A DNA stretch of 64,000 nucleotides, from the NCBI GenBank assembly GCA_945876565.1, contig CAMCOS010000003.1, positions 62,001 to 126,000 on the forward strand, written 5' to 3'. A program made the position numbers and the translations under genes. Of the stretch, positions 1 to 8,914 are shown in pieces (the first letter of the stretch is position 1; each line of letters starts with the position of its first letter). Source of the DNA: Lautropia mirabilis. GTDB taxonomy: Bacteria > Pseudomonadota > Gammaproteobacteria > Burkholderiales > Burkholderiaceae_B. The notes beneath the pieces are model-generated. The model was not told where the DNA came from. It was given only the letters and a program-made list of their open reading frames with translations, and ran no database searches.

Positions 1-2
1 CG

Positions 3-548
3 GTCTATCAGCTGGTTGCTGATCAGGCATTAGAAGTTGCGCCGAACAAGTCAGTGCGAGTGCCGCAACTGTCTGCCGAGCAGTTTGTGGAAATTACGCG
101 CATTCGCTTGGAAATTGAGGGGTTCGCGGCTGCGCAAGCTGCCCCAAACGTGAGCACCGAATTCATTGAGTCACTGCGGGCTTTAAATGGTCGATTATCG
201 GCGGCGATGGATCAGGCAGGTAGCAAAGTTGACGCCGTGCGACTGAACAAAGAGCTGCACTTTTCTATTTACGCGGCGGCACAGATGCCGATGCTCATTA
301 AGATTATTGAGACCATGTGGCTCAGAATCGGCCCGATATTGAATTACGATTTGCGCGTGGGCTCAGAGCGTACTGTCAAGAAAATTGCAGTTAAGCATCA
401 TGATGATTTGATTACCGCACTTCAGGCGAAGGATTCGGCAGCGGCTCGAGCAGCGCTTTGTGGGGATATAGAAAGCGCCTTTCAGTCTATCTACCAAAAG
501 CAATTTGGCTCTTCGTCATTAAGCGCACAAAAAGAAACATCTGCTTGA
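3..548 (+). CDS. FCD-domain GntR-family transcriptional regulator (3' part)
   Basis: The reading frame is open from the left edge of the window, so the N-terminal winged-helix domain lies outside it. What is visible is the all-helical FCD ligand-binding domain: an EITRIRLEIEG helix, then HFSIYAAA and a late KHHDDLITAL helix with AAARAAL, which is the usual order of metal- and effector-binding helices in FadR/VanR-type GntR proteins. Such proteins are cytoplasmic repressors or activators that bind operators of the form TTGT..ACAA and respond to small carboxylates. The effector cannot be told from this fragment. Its TGA stop (546-548) is followed directly by the encoded CCA end of a convergent tRNA gene. 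Confidence 0.85.
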   Translation, partial: VYQLVADQALEVAPNKSVRVPQLSAEQFVEITRIRLEIEGFAAAQAAPNVSTEFIESLRALNGRLSAAMDQAGSKVDAVRLNKELHFSIYAAAQMPMLIKIIETMWLRIGPILNYDLRVGSERTVKKIAVKHHDDLITALQAKDSAAARAALCGDIESAFQSIYQKQFGSSSLSAQKETSA

Positions 549-624
549 TGGTGCCGATGAGAGGAGTCGAACCCCCGACCTTCGCATTACGAATGCGCTG
601 CTCTACCAACTGAGCTACATCGGC
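549..624 (-). tRNA. tRNA-Thr (anticodon CGT)
   Basis: Read on the minus strand this folds as a standard cloverleaf: acceptor stem GCCGATG pairing with CATCGGC, D-loop AGCTCAGTTGGTAGAGC, anticodon stem-loop with TTCGTAA (anticodon CGT), T-arm GGGGGTTCGACTCC, and an encoded CCA end at 549-551. Its length of 76 nt is normal. Its 3' end touches the stop codon of the convergent GntR gene, so transcription from the two sides must meet here. Confidence 0.97.
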
Positions 625-764
625 ATAGTTTGACATTCTAGCAGAATCTTCAATAGACTCCTGCTCTGTTGGACGTGGTGATCGACTATTCGGGAGGCTT
701 GCGTATCGCATCCAGTCGATTTGCGTGGGCGGTGATTTCAATGCTAGAATCTTCGCTTCGCCGG

Positions 765-840
765 TCCCCAATAGCTCAGTCGGTAGAGCGCCGGACTGTT
801 AATCCGTAGGTCCCTGGTTCGAGCCCAGGTTGGGGAGCCA
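765..840 (+). tRNA. tRNA-Asn (anticodon GTT)
   Basis: Cloverleaf of 76 nt: acceptor stem TCCCCAA pairing with TTGGGGA (830-836), discriminator G, encoded CCA at 838-840, D-arm AGCTCAGTCGGTAGAGC, anticodon loop CTGTTAA giving GTT, and T-arm CCTGGTTCGAGCCCAGG. It is followed by a strong hairpin terminator. Confidence 0.97.
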
Positions 841-847
841 AGCAATT

Positions 848-889
848 CAAAAAACAGCCGTCTTTCGCGAGAAAGATGGCTATTTTTTT
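848..889. terminator. Bidirectional intrinsic terminator
   Basis: An 11-bp stem (AGCCGTCTTTC / GAAAGATGGCT, one G-U type pair) with a GCGA tetraloop lies at 856-881. A run of seven T follows on the plus strand (883-889), and a run of A precedes it on the plus strand, which is a T-run on the minus strand. It can end both tRNA-Asn from the left and brnA from the right. Confidence 0.85.
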
Positions 890-917
890 GCCCGCGTTGA
901 ATTTCAAGCGTTTGACT

Positions 918-1193
918 CTAAAGTTGTCCGGCTAACTTCAACGATGCACGCAAGGCATCATTGATTCGTGTCTGCCAGCCTTCGCCACTGGCACGCAGGG
1001 CAGCAAGCACATCGGCATCCAATCGCAGTTTTACCGGCTCTTTGGGCGACGCAGACTTCGGTCTGCCGCGCGTTTTACTTTTAAGTTTGGTGCCTTCGTA
1101 TAAGTCGGCATTCTTGAAAAAGTCCTTTGTTAGTTCTGGTGCGTCGTCAGGATCTTTCCAAGTGGCGGGCGTAGAGCGCTTTTTCGCGGTCAT
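918..1193 (-). CDS. brnA: BrnA-family antitoxin
   Basis: This 91-aa protein has the BrnA layout: a polar N-terminal half (residues 1-50) followed by a ribbon-helix-helix segment with EPVKLRLDADVLAALRASGEGWQTRIN (about residues 52-77). BrnA neutralises the BrnT ribonuclease and represses the brnTA operon. The start at 1193 has a purine-rich ribosome site (AGGAAAGGAA) just upstream. That site lies inside the end of the former brnT reading frame, the usual overlap of this operon. The partner toxin is damaged, so BrnA appears to be an orphan here. It could still act as a DNA-binding regulator. Confidence 0.85.
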   Translation of the reverse strand: MTAKKRSTPATWKDPDDAPELTKDFFKNADLYEGTKLKSKTRGRPKSASPKEPVKLRLDADVLAALRASGEGWQTRINDALRASLKLAGQL

Positions 1194-1358
1194 TTCCTTT
1201 CCTCATACTGATGATGCGACGGGCCTCGCCGCGAGGTCCTCGCCGCGAGGTGTCCATACCAAAACTACCAATCGAGCATCCAACCATCCTGCGGTTATGA
1301 ATCGATCTTCTTGATATGGGAGTCTGGTATCTTGTGCAAGTACGAAGGGCAACTTTGA
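1147..1358 (-). pseudogene. brnT: brnT toxin remnant, frameshifted by a 14-bp duplication
   Basis: On the minus strand, one frame reads ...PYQEDRFITAGWLDARLVVLVWTPRGE and is the middle of a BrnT RNase. It then stops at a TGA (1203-1205) after a nonsense tail. A second frame carries the proper BrnT end, EARRIISMRKGNDREKALYA, and stops at 1147-1149, overlapping the brnA start by 47 bp. The frame change falls exactly on a perfect tandem copy of a 14-bp unit (1224-1237 and 1238-1251). Removing one copy restores a continuous frame. The N-terminal part is also missing: an in-frame TAA lies at 1359-1361 and a neighbouring gene ends at 1373. The toxin should therefore be inactive. Confidence 0.8.
1224..1251. 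repeat. Perfect 14-bp tandem duplication inside brnT
   Basis: The unit CCTCGCCGCGAGGT occurs twice with no gap. Because 14 is not a multiple of three, the second copy shifts the toxin frame. The unit is itself nearly palindromic (CCTCG..CGAGG), which would favour slippage. Confidence 0.95.
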
Positions 1359-1372
1359 TTAATCAGGGTAAC

Positions 1373-1564
1373 CTAGTCGGTGTTGTGATCGTTGGGCGCT
1401 GATGGGCCCGTCGAATCTGCCTTGCTCGTTTGATCATCGCCGTCGCTTGTCTTTAGCGCAGGCAAATACATCTTTTCGCCATCCCATTGCTGTCCGCACC
1501 AACAGCGGCCCGCCGGGTCAATAATGCAGGTGCCGCTACCGCAGCAGCGAGGATCCTCTGTCAT
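1373..1564 (-). CDS. Small Cys-rich conserved hypothetical protein
   Basis: This 63-aa protein begins with Cys-rich DPRCCGSGTCIIDPAGRCWCGQQWDGEK. The CC..C..C.C pattern (residues 7, 8, 13, 21, 23) suggests a small metal or iron-sulfur site. The tail (residues 40-63) is polar and probably disordered. Small proteins starting this way are common in Burkholderiales, but their function is not known to me. It reads toward the brnT remnant, ending 14 bp before it. A purine-rich site (AGGAGTAAG) precedes the start. Confidence 0.7.
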   Translation of the reverse strand: MTEDPRCCGSGTCIIDPAGRCWCGQQWDGEKMYLPALKTSDGDDQTSKADSTGPSAPNDHNTD

Positions 1565-2040
1565 GTCTTACTCCTGGTGATTAACAAATACGTCTTTTGA
1601 TGCCATTCAAATGGGCTAGACAATTCGTGAGATGGTGTTACTTAAAATTTATGAACCACCGCACTTTTTTACAATGTTTGGTGAATCGAACGGGTCATCA
1701 TTACAAAAACTGTTGTCAAATGTTGTCTGTCGCTTTAGCTATCAATGTACACCGACACGATCACTATACTTAGATTGTTTTTACTTAAAAAAAGGCCAAC
1801 TGAAAAGGTAAAGGTATTTGTTTATCGTACAGATGCCACCTAGCCAGCGCGGTAGAGATGCCTGAACTCTTGCACGCCGCGCGTGACGCTCAGTCTCTGG
1901 CTATATCCCTTCACCTATTATGTTAGCTGCCCTGATCTATCTCGCTTTACTTTGGCCTGTGGTGCGCTTGCTTAGACATTATGTACTGACCTGCCACACC
2001 TCAAGCGACGCGGATTACGCTAGAGGTTGGAGAAACCAAA
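1565..2040. other. Intergenic region, 476 bp
   Basis: No gene or RNA is recognised here. It is richer in A+T than its neighbours and must hold the divergent promoters of the Cys-rich protein gene (minus) and the aldolase gene (plus). The only clear signal is a GGAG ribosome site about 9 nt before the aldolase start. Confidence 0.5.
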
Positions 2041-3081
2041 ATGATTGAACCAATCGAGCTGCGCAGTGACAATGCGGCTGGTGTAGCACCGGAAATCCTG
2101 CAAGCGCTTGCCAGTGCCAATATCGGGTCTGCGCTGGCATATGGTGCGGACGATTGGAGCGCACGTTTGCAGGCGAAGGTGCGTGAAGTATTTGAGCACG
2201 CAGATGCTGCTGTGTTCCCGGTGGTTACTGGCACCGCGGCCAATGCGATTGCTTTATCGGCGATGTGTCCACCCTGGGGTGCAGTTTTGTGTCACGAGAC
2301 AGCGCATATTCTGCGCAGTGAGGGTGGTTCAACTTCGATGTTTGGAGCCGGTCTGATCATGAGAGGACTGCCGGGCAAGAACTTCAAACTGAGTGTCGAA
2401 TCGCTTGAGCAGGCATTTGAAACAACGCGCTGGGGTGATCCTCATCATTCGCAACCCAGCGTGCTGTCGCTGACAAGCCCGACCGACCTAGGCACGATTT
2501 ACAGCGTTGCAGAAATCCGGGCTTTGGCTGATAAGGCAAAAGCGCGTGGTCTGCGCGTGCATGTGGATGGTGCACGGCTAGCCAATGCCATCGCTGCGCT
2601 CGGTTGCAGTCCGGCACAATTGACATGGCGTGCTGGCGTGAGCGTCTTTTCTTTGGGGGCCACCAAGAACGGCGTTATGACGGCTGATGCGATTGTGAGT
2701 TTTGATCGGCGGGTCAATGATGAGTTGACATATCGACTCAAGCGAGCAGGGCAAGTCGCATCCAAGATGCGGTTTCAGTCCGCTCAATTGCTTGCGTACT
2801 TGGAAGATGAGCTGTGGCTTCAGTTGGCCGATCGTGCCAATTCAGCGATGCGGCAGTTGTCTGTTGGTTTGGTGGAACTCGGCGTTGAGCTAGTGGCTGA
2901 GCCGCAGGCTAATATGGTTTTTTTGAAGGTGTCTAGCGACTTGGCGGATCGCTTGGCGAGCAGTGGTCTCTTGTTCTATCGAACCGGCCCTAATGTAGTC
3001 AGGTTTGTAACGAGTTTCGCGACACGGGATGATGAGATCGTTGAGACCTTGGGGCGTTTCAAACGTGCTCTTTCCACTTGA
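2041..3081 (+). CDS. Low-specificity L-threonine aldolase family protein
   Basis: This 346-aa cytoplasmic PLP enzyme of the beta-eliminating lyase/aldolase fold cleaves L-threonine or L-allo-threonine to glycine and acetaldehyde. Visible family marks are the N-terminal ELRSDNA start, HETAHI (residues 85-90) with the stacking His, HVDGARL with Asp176 and Arg179 for the PLP ring and carboxylate, and SLGATKNG with Lys209 as the Schiff-base lysine. Full length for the family. A GGAG site precedes the ATG. It stands alone, between the Cys-rich gene and ygiQ. Exact stereospecificity cannot be judged. Confidence 0.88.
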   Translation: MIEPIELRSDNAAGVAPEILQALASANIGSALAYGADDWSARLQAKVREVFEHADAAVFPVVTGTAANAIALSAMCPPWGAVLCHETAHILRSEGGSTSMFGAGLIMRGLPGKNFKLSVESLEQAFETTRWGDPHHSQPSVLSLTSPTDLGTIYSVAEIRALADKAKARGLRVHVDGARLANAIAALGCSPAQLTWRAGVSVFSLGATKNGVMTADAIVSFDRRVNDELTYRLKRAGQVASKMRFQSAQLLAYLEDELWLQLADRANSAMRQLSVGLVELGVELVAEPQANMVFLKVSSDLADRLASSGLLFYRTGPNVVRFVTSFATRDDEIVETLGRFKRALST

Positions 3082-3276
3082 TGGATGCACACATCAAGCT
3101 TTCTCGTGACCTGATGAAGTGCACACTCAGCTCGTTTGATCGGTCCAAGAGTGATTTTTTCTTCTCCAAGATGGTAATTACGTCAATAACAAAGGGTTAA
3201 TATCCATATTTGAATCTATTGCTCATTAAGAGCTGTCCCGCCGAGCATTGGTGCTTAGAGCATTGTCCGGGTTGAT

Positions 3277-5622
3277 ATGACTACCTACAGCGACGTTTCC
3301 TATTTTCCGCGCAACGCAAAGCCACTGAGCAGCTACCGCAAGTATTGGGCTGAGCGCTTTGGCGTGGCCCCGTTTTTGCCAATGAGTCGCGACGAGATGG
3401 CGCAACTTGGCTGGGATAGTTGCGACATCATCATCGTCACGGGTGATGCTTATGTCGATCATCCAAGCTTTGGCATGGCGGTTATCGGACGCATGCTTGA
3501 GAATCAAGGTTTTCGGGTTGGCATCATTGCACAGCCTGACTGGCAAAGTGCCGAGCCATTCAAAGCCCTTGGAAAGCCAAATCTATTTTTTGGTGTGACC
3601 GCGGGCAACATGGATTCGATGATCAATCGCTACACGGCCGATCGCAAAATGCGCAGCGACGACGCTTATACGCCCGGTGATGTGGGCGGCAAGCGACCCG
3701 ACCGAGCCGCGATTGTCTACACCCAGCGTTGCAAAGAGGCTTATAAGGACGTGCCCATCATTCTGGGTGGCATCGAGGGTTCCTTGCGTCGTATTGCGCA
3801 TTACGACTACTGGTCAGACAAAGTGCGTCGTTCCGTGGTGGTGGACAGCAAGTGTGATTTGCTTTTGTACGGCAATGCAGAGCGCGCGATCGTAGAAATC
3901 GCGCATCGCTTAGCTGCCAAAGAACCGATCCAAGGTATGACCGATGTCCGTGGTACTGCGTTTGTGCGTCGCCAGACACCTGAGGGCTGGTTTGAAATTG
4001 ACTCCACGAGCGTTGATGCACCAGGGCGGGTAGAAGCGCACGTCAACCCTTATCTGATGATTAGCGAACAGGCGCTCGAGCAGGGCGAGAGCTGTGCGCG
4101 CAATGATGAGGCACGTGCGGTTGCGCAGCAAGCGAATGCCCAGTACTCGGGCAAGGGTGTTGCATCTGAATCACCGTTGGTTTTTCAGCCAAATCCGGCT
4201 TTGCAGGGAAAAGGCAAGCTCAAGGTACCACCGCGTGACCGAAGTGTGATTCGATTGCCTTCGTACGAGCAAGTTAAATCGGATCCGGTTTTGTATGCGC
4301 ACGCCAATCGCGTGCTGCATCTAGAGACAAATCCAGGCAACGCCAGATCGCTGGTGCAAGCGCATGGTGACGGGCGCACGGCACGGGATGTTTGGATCAA
4401 CCCACCACCGATCCCGCTAACAACCGCCGAGATGGACTTGGTGTTTGACTTGCCCTATGCGCGAAGTCCACACCCCGTCTATGCGGATGAGCATGGCAGT
4501 CACGATGGTGCGACCAAGATTCCGGCTTGGGAGATGATCCGCTTTAGCGTCAATATCATGCGTGGGTGTTTTGGGGGCTGTACGTTTTGCTCGATTACCG
4601 AACACGAAGGGCGGATTATTCAGAGCAGAAGCGAAGACTCCGTTATCCGGGAAATTGAGGATATTCGCGACAAGGTACCTGGCTTTACGGGTGTGATCTC
4701 TGACTTGGGTGGGCCCACGGCCAACATGTACCGCATCGGTTGCAAAAGTCCGGAGATCGAGTCGGCCTGCCGCAAGCCAAGTTGCGTGTACCCCGACGTT
4801 TGTCAAAATTTGAATACCGATCACAGCTCGTTGATTCACATGTATCGGCGTGCGCGTGCGCTCAAAGGCGTAAAGAAAATACTGATAGGTTCTGGCCTGC
4901 GTTACGACTTAGCCGTCAAATCGCCCGAGTACATCCGTGAACTGGTGACGCACCATGTGGGCGGGTACCTCAAAATTGCGCCAGAGCACACTGAGATGGG
5001 CCCTTTGTCCAAGATGATGAAGCCAGGTATCGGTAGCTACGACAAGTTCAAGCGGTTGTTTGACAAGTTCAGTCTAGAAGCCGGCAAAAAGCAGTTTTTA
5101 GTGCCGTATTTCATTGCGGCGCACCCAGGCACGTCCGATGAGGACATGATGCATTTGGCTTTGTGGCTTAAAAGCCATGGCTTTCGGGCTGACCAAGTCC
5201 AGACCTTCTATCCGAGCCCGATGGCAACGGCTACCGCGATGTATCATTCTGGCCGCAATCCGCTTGGACGGATTACCCGGCAAAGCGAAACGGTCGACAT
5301 CGTGCGAGGTGACCGCCGCCGACGATTGCATAAGGCGTTCTTGCGATACCACGATCCAAACAATTGGCCGTTATTGCGTGAGGCCCTCAAAGCAATGGGT
5401 CGTGCGGATCTGATCGGCAATGGGAAACGGCATTTGATACCTTTCCATCAACCAAAGACGGATGGCAGTTATACCAGTGTCCGACGCAAGAACAGCACAG
5501 AGGCAAACAGCGTGCGTGCAGCGAAACCCATGGGCGCTTCGGGCAAGCCAGCCAAGTTCTCGAAAACGGTTAAGCCTGGTCGCCTATTGACTCAACACAC
5601 TGGGTTGCCACCGCGTAAGTGA
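3277..5622 (+). CDS. ygiQ: YgiQ-family radical SAM protein
   Basis: This 781-aa protein matches the YgiQ (UPF0313) family along its whole length. The N-terminal part contains [17 protein letters not shown], a cobalamin-binding-like segment. The central radical SAM core has Cys431, Cys435 and Cys438 in CFGGCTFC, which bind the 4Fe-4S cluster. A family-specific C-terminal region follows with [16 protein letters not shown] and a basic tail. The enzyme uses SAM-derived radicals, but its substrate is not established. It is a single gene followed by a terminator. Confidence 0.92.
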   Translation: MTTYSDVSYFPRNAKPLSSYRKYWAERFGVAPFLPMSRDEMAQLGWDSCDIIIVTGDAYVDHPSFGMAVIGRMLENQGFRVGIIAQPDWQSAEPFKALGKPNLFFGVTAGNMDSMINRYTADRKMRSDDAYTPGDVGGKRPDRAAIVYTQRCKEAYKDVPIILGGIEGSLRRIAHYDYWSDKVRRSVVVDSKCDLLLYGNAERAIVEIAHRLAAKEPIQGMTDVRGTAFVRRQTPEGWFEIDSTSVDAPGRVEAHVNPYLMISEQALEQGESCARNDEARAVAQQANAQYSGKGVASESPLVFQPNPALQGKGKLKVPPRDRSVIRLPSYEQVKSDPVLYAHANRVLHLETNPGNARSLVQAHGDGRTARDVWINPPPIPLTTAEMDLVFDLPYARSPHPVYADEHGSHDGATKIPAWEMIRFSVNIMRGCFGGCTFCSITEHEGRIIQSRSEDSVIREIEDIRDKVPGFTGVISDLGGPTANMYRIGCKSPEIESACRKPSCVYPDVCQNLNTDHSSLIHMYRRARALKGVKKILIGSGLRYDLAVKSPEYIRELVTHHVGGYLKIAPEHTEMGPLSKMMKPGIGSYDKFKRLFDKFSLEAGKKQFLVPYFIAAHPGTSDEDMMHLALWLKSHGFRADQVQTFYPSPMATATAMYHSGRNPLGRITRQSETVDIVRGDRRRRLHKAFLRYHDPNNWPLLREALKAMGRADLIGNGKRHLIPFHQPKTDGSYTSVRRKNSTEANSVRAAKPMGASGKPAKFSKTVKPGRLLTQHTGLPPRK

Positions 5623-5633
5623 AGGTTCATTGC

Positions 5634-5657
5634 AAAGGCGTCCATTGGCCTTTTATT
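5634..5657 (+). terminator. Likely terminator of ygiQ
   Basis: A short 6-bp stem AAAGGC/GCCTTT around an 8-nt loop is followed by a T-rich stretch (TTTTATTT). It lies 12 bp after the ygiQ stop and between convergent genes. Confidence 0.6.
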
Positions 5658-5766
5658 TCATGCCTTTGTCAGAAGCGAACGCGCTGCCAGAAACCTAAAC
5701 CCAGCAGCCGAAGACCTTGCTTTCTCAATAGAAACCTGAGGAAACCTGAGAATGTTTGGGTGTCTA

Positions 5767-7230
5767 TCAAGCGTGGGCGGTCGCGGTGTCAGTAACTGGC
5801 CGGGGATGGATATAGGTTCCAAGCACCATGCCGACTGCGCCAGCCATCAGTCCAACAAGTTGAGGTGGAACTGGATCGTGCACGCCAGTCACAGACAGGA
5901 CGATCCAAGTAGAGAGCCCGAAAAAGATCGAGAGACCCGCTCCAAGGTTGCTGGCTTTTTTCCAGAAGATGCCAGCAACCAGCGGCACAAAGGCACCGGC
6001 CAGCGTAATTTGATACGCATTTTCAACCATCTTGTGAATGCTGTCGCCCGTACGCAAGGCATAGATGGTGACGATGATGCTAAACACGAACACGGTTGCA
6101 CGCGTTGCCCAGAGAAATTGCCGGTCAGTCAAACGCGGCATGAAGTTTTTCAGGATGTTTTCAGTGAAGGTCACTGACGGTGCGAGCAAAGTCCCTGAGG
6201 CTGTGCTCATGATGACAGAGAGCAGGGCACCAAAAAATACGACTTGCATCACGAAAGGCATGTGGTTCATGACCAGTGTTGGCAATATGAGTTGCGAATC
6301 CACGGTGAGCAGTTTTTCGACCATTTGTGGATCGATCATCACTGCGCTGTAAGCCAGAAATAGGGGTACTGCTGCAAAAAGCAGATAACTAAATCCACCG
6401 ATGGTTGTGCCCCAGACAGCGGCCCGTTCGGAGCTTGCTGAGTTGACGCGTTGAAATACATCCTGCTGTGGAATAGAACCCAAGGCCATGGTCGCAAATG
6501 CGGCTATCCAGGCAATGATCTCCATCGCATTGAGGTCTGGCCAAAACTCGAACTTGCCTGCCGCCGCGGCATGCTCGATCACGCTACCAACCCCACCTGC
6601 TTTGTCAGCGGCAAAACCAGCAACGACAAATAAGCCAATGATGATCACGATCATTTGTACGAAGGTGGTCATGGCGACCGACCACATGCCGCCAAACGCC
6701 GTGTAAAGAACCACGACCGTCGCCCCGATGACCATTCCAAGCTCTTTACTTATCACGCCCTCAGACAGAACGTTAAATACCAGTCCGAGTGCGGTGATTT
6801 GGGCTGAGACCCATCCCAGATACGAGACCACGATGCACAGGGATAACAACAGCTCGGTTGACCGGTTGTAGCGCACGCGAAAGAAGTCAGCCAGCGTCGT
6901 CAGCCCCATACGATAAAGTGGGCGTGCGAAGATCAGGCCAAAAATCACCAGGCACATCGCTGCCCCAAAAGGGTCGGAAACCAAGCCCCTTAAGCCTTCT
7001 TCCAAAAAGGTGGCGGATACACCCAAAACAGTTTCCGCACCAAACCAGGTGGCAAAGACCATGGCGATCACCACAGCCATGGGCATGTTGCGACCAGCGG
7101 TGATGAAATCTTTAGCGTTATGGACGCGCGAAGCGCCGTAGAGCCCGATGCCGATGGAAATCAAGAGGTAAATCAGCACAAGCCCGAGCATTGTCATCGT
7201 CCAAGAATCGTTAACCGGAAGAGCGGGCAC
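5767..7230 (-). CDS. Sodium:solute symporter family permease
   Basis: This 487-aa integral membrane protein of the SSS family couples solute uptake to Na+. About 13 hydrophobic segments are visible, with the typical early GRNMPMAVVIAMVFATWFGAETVLG stretch (near residues 46-70) and LTTLADFFRVRYNRSTE after the third helix. The TAFGGMWSVAMTTFVQM segment (near residue 175) is another family mark. The substrate cannot be read from the sequence. ATG at 7230 gives the full length, and an internal ATG at residue 12 is an alternative. It is convergent with ygiQ and stands alone. Confidence 0.85.
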   Translation of the reverse strand: MPALPVNDSWTMTMLGLVLIYLLISIGIGLYGASRVHNAKDFITAGRNMPMAVVIAMVFATWFGAETVLGVSATFLEEGLRGLVSDPFGAAMCLVIFGLIFARPLYRMGLTTLADFFRVRYNRSTELLLSLCIVVSYLGWVSAQITALGLVFNVLSEGVISKELGMVIGATVVVLYTAFGGMWSVAMTTFVQMIVIIIGLFVVAGFAADKAGGVGSVIEHAAAAGKFEFWPDLNAMEIIAWIAAFATMALGSIPQQDVFQRVNSASSERAAVWGTTIGGFSYLLFAAVPLFLAYSAVMIDPQMVEKLLTVDSQLILPTLVMNHMPFVMQVVFFGALLSVIMSTASGTLLAPSVTFTENILKNFMPRLTDRQFLWATRATVFVFSIIVTIYALRTGDSIHKMVENAYQITLAGAFVPLVAGIFWKKASNLGAGLSIFFGLSTWIVLSVTGVHDPVPPQLVGLMAGAVGMVLGTYIHPRPVTDTATAHA

Positions 7231-7374
7231 GTTAGCAACCCAGTGTTACAGCTGCGTGACCAAGCGGATCTGGTGGATTTTGCCATCCGACCGGCCCTGA
7301 GCGTGTAATCTAAAAACTCTCGATATGTATGTTTTGTCCCGTAACTGAGACTCTGTTGCACCTCGGTTAATTCA

Positions 7375-7938
7375 ATGTCAGCATGGAATGAAAAGATGAC
7401 TTCTACACTAGCCTCAATTCGGCTTCGCCCACTTGAACGGGAAGATTTGCGGTTTGTTCATGAGTTGGACAATAACGAATCGGTCATGCACTACTGGTTT
7501 GAAGAGCCATACGAAGCTTTCTTTGAGCTTTGTGATCTTTACGAGAAACACATCCACGACCAATCCGAGCGCCGCTTCGTGGCTGAAGTCCACGAGACCC
7601 GGGTTGGTCTAGTCGAGTTGGTCGACATCAACCATATCCACAGGCGCGCGGAGTTTCAAATTATCATTGCGCCGGATTTTCAGGGGCGTGGCTATGCTCA
7701 GGAAGCCACTCGGCTTGCGGTTGAGTACGCGTTCACGACCTTGAATTTGCATAAAGTCTATCTAGTGGTCGATGTGGACAATAGGGCAGCCATTCATGTG
7801 TACGAGCAAATTGGCTTCAAGCAGGAAGGTTTGTTGAAAATGGAGTATTTTGCAGCCGGGCAATATTGCGATGTGATTCGCATGGCTATATTCCAGACAG
7901 AGTTTCTTCAGACGTTAAGGTCAGCACCCAGAAACTGA
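7375..7938 (+). CDS. speG: Spermidine N1-acetyltransferase (GNAT family)
   Basis: This protein is closely similar to E. coli SpeG along its length: [33 protein letters not shown], then [11 protein letters not shown], then [12 protein letters not shown]. The acetyl-CoA pyrophosphate loop QGRGYA lies at residues 103-108, and the C-terminal IRMAIFQ strand is present. SpeG acetylates spermidine and spermine to limit polyamine toxicity and works as a dodecamer in the cytoplasm. The ORF gives 187 aa. An internal ATG at 7396 would give 180 aa, nearer the usual length. It is not in an operon with the next gene, which starts 77 bp later. Confidence 0.93.
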   Translation: MSAWNEKMTSTLASIRLRPLEREDLRFVHELDNNESVMHYWFEEPYEAFFELCDLYEKHIHDQSERRFVAEVHETRVGLVELVDINHIHRRAEFQIIIAPDFQGRGYAQEATRLAVEYAFTTLNLHKVYLVVDVDNRAAIHVYEQIGFKQEGLLKMEYFAAGQYCDVIRMAIFQTEFLQTLRSAPRN

Positions 7939-8015
7939 CTGGAGCTAGATTTTTGTATGATGCAGTTGAAATGGGCGAAGGTTGAACAAGGTAAAAAATT
8001 GGGGGGTTAGACAAG

Positions 8016-8897
8016 ATGCTTTCTTACAAACCACTTAAGCTTTCGGCAACTGCCATGGCTGCATTGCTGTTTTGCCTAGCTCTCGCTTGGGCGGGTTCGG
8101 TATCGGCCGAGGCTGGAGTGACGGCCCAAGGCGATGATGTGTACAAACCAACTGTTGGCCAAGAAGGCAAGGATGTGATCTGGGTTCCTACCGATGACTC
8201 CTTGGTGAGGCTAATGCTTGAAGCAGCCAAAGTAACGCCGAACGACCTTGTATATGACCTGGGGGCGGGTGACGGGAAAATCGCGATTGCTGCTGCGCGC
8301 GACTTCGGTGCCACGGCCGTGGGTATTGAGTACAACCCTGAAATGGCCGCTTTGGCTCAACGTAATGCTGAGCGAGCAGGCGTTGCCGACAAGGTCAAAA
8401 TTATCCACGCAGACATATTTGTTGAAGACTTCTCAGATGCGACAGTGGTTACGCTTTACCTACTGCCGCACCTTAACATGAGGCTGCGACCAACCTTGCT
8501 CGATATGAAGCCTGGTACCCGTATTGTGTCTAATAGTTTTGACATGGAAAACTGGCAGCCTGATGAGTACCTCAACACTGAATATAGAAGCGGCTATTTC
8601 TGGATAGTGCCAGCAAAAGTGCAGGGTAGTTGGTCACTCAGTGGATTGCCTGGCAACGGGCCGATCAGCCTTGATCTGAGTCAGCAGTTTCAGATCGTCG
8701 AGGGTGTTGCGAAATCAAACGGTGTGGAGCTGGCGCTGATCGAGCCCAAACTTAGCGGTGAAAACTTTTCATTCGAGTTCGTTGACGCCAAGGGCTTGCA
8801 GCAGAAGGTGGAACTGAAAGTCGCCGGTGACCAAATGACGGGTAAGGCGAGCAGTCCGCAGTCATCGTCTGCCGTTAGAGCCTCACGACTGAAGTAA
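8016..8897 (+). CDS. Class I SAM methyltransferase-like protein with a signal peptide
   Basis: Residues 1-31 form a clear Sec signal peptide (hydrophobic core about 12-27, cleavage likely after VSA). A Rossmann-type methyltransferase domain follows with motif I VYDLGAGDGKIAI (residues 79-91), an acidic residue after strand 2 (GIEYNPE), and the LLPHLNMRLRP segment in place of motif IV. The C-terminal third (residues 200-293) is beta-rich without known motifs. Export is odd for this fold, since SAM is not expected in the periplasm. It may bind another ligand, or a substrate on the membrane. The APC permease gene follows after 17 bp and could be cotranscribed. Confidence 0.75.
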   Translation: MLSYKPLKLSATAMAALLFCLALAWAGSVSAEAGVTAQGDDVYKPTVGQEGKDVIWVPTDDSLVRLMLEAAKVTPNDLVYDLGAGDGKIAIAAARDFGATAVGIEYNPEMAALAQRNAERAGVADKVKIIHADIFVEDFSDATVVTLYLLPHLNMRLRPTLLDMKPGTRIVSNSFDMENWQPDEYLNTEYRSGYFWIVPAKVQGSWSLSGLPGNGPISLDLSQQFQIVEGVAKSNGVELALIEPKLSGENFSFEFVDAKGLQQKVELKVAGDQMTGKASSPQSSSAVRASRLK

Positions 8898-8914
8898 ACG
8901 CAAGTAGGCGAACG

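Noticed and set aside
487-771. 94-codon minus-strand frame
   Set aside because: It is a read-through of the tRNA-Thr gene (DVAQLVEQRIRNAKVGGSTPL is a well-known tRNA translation artefact).
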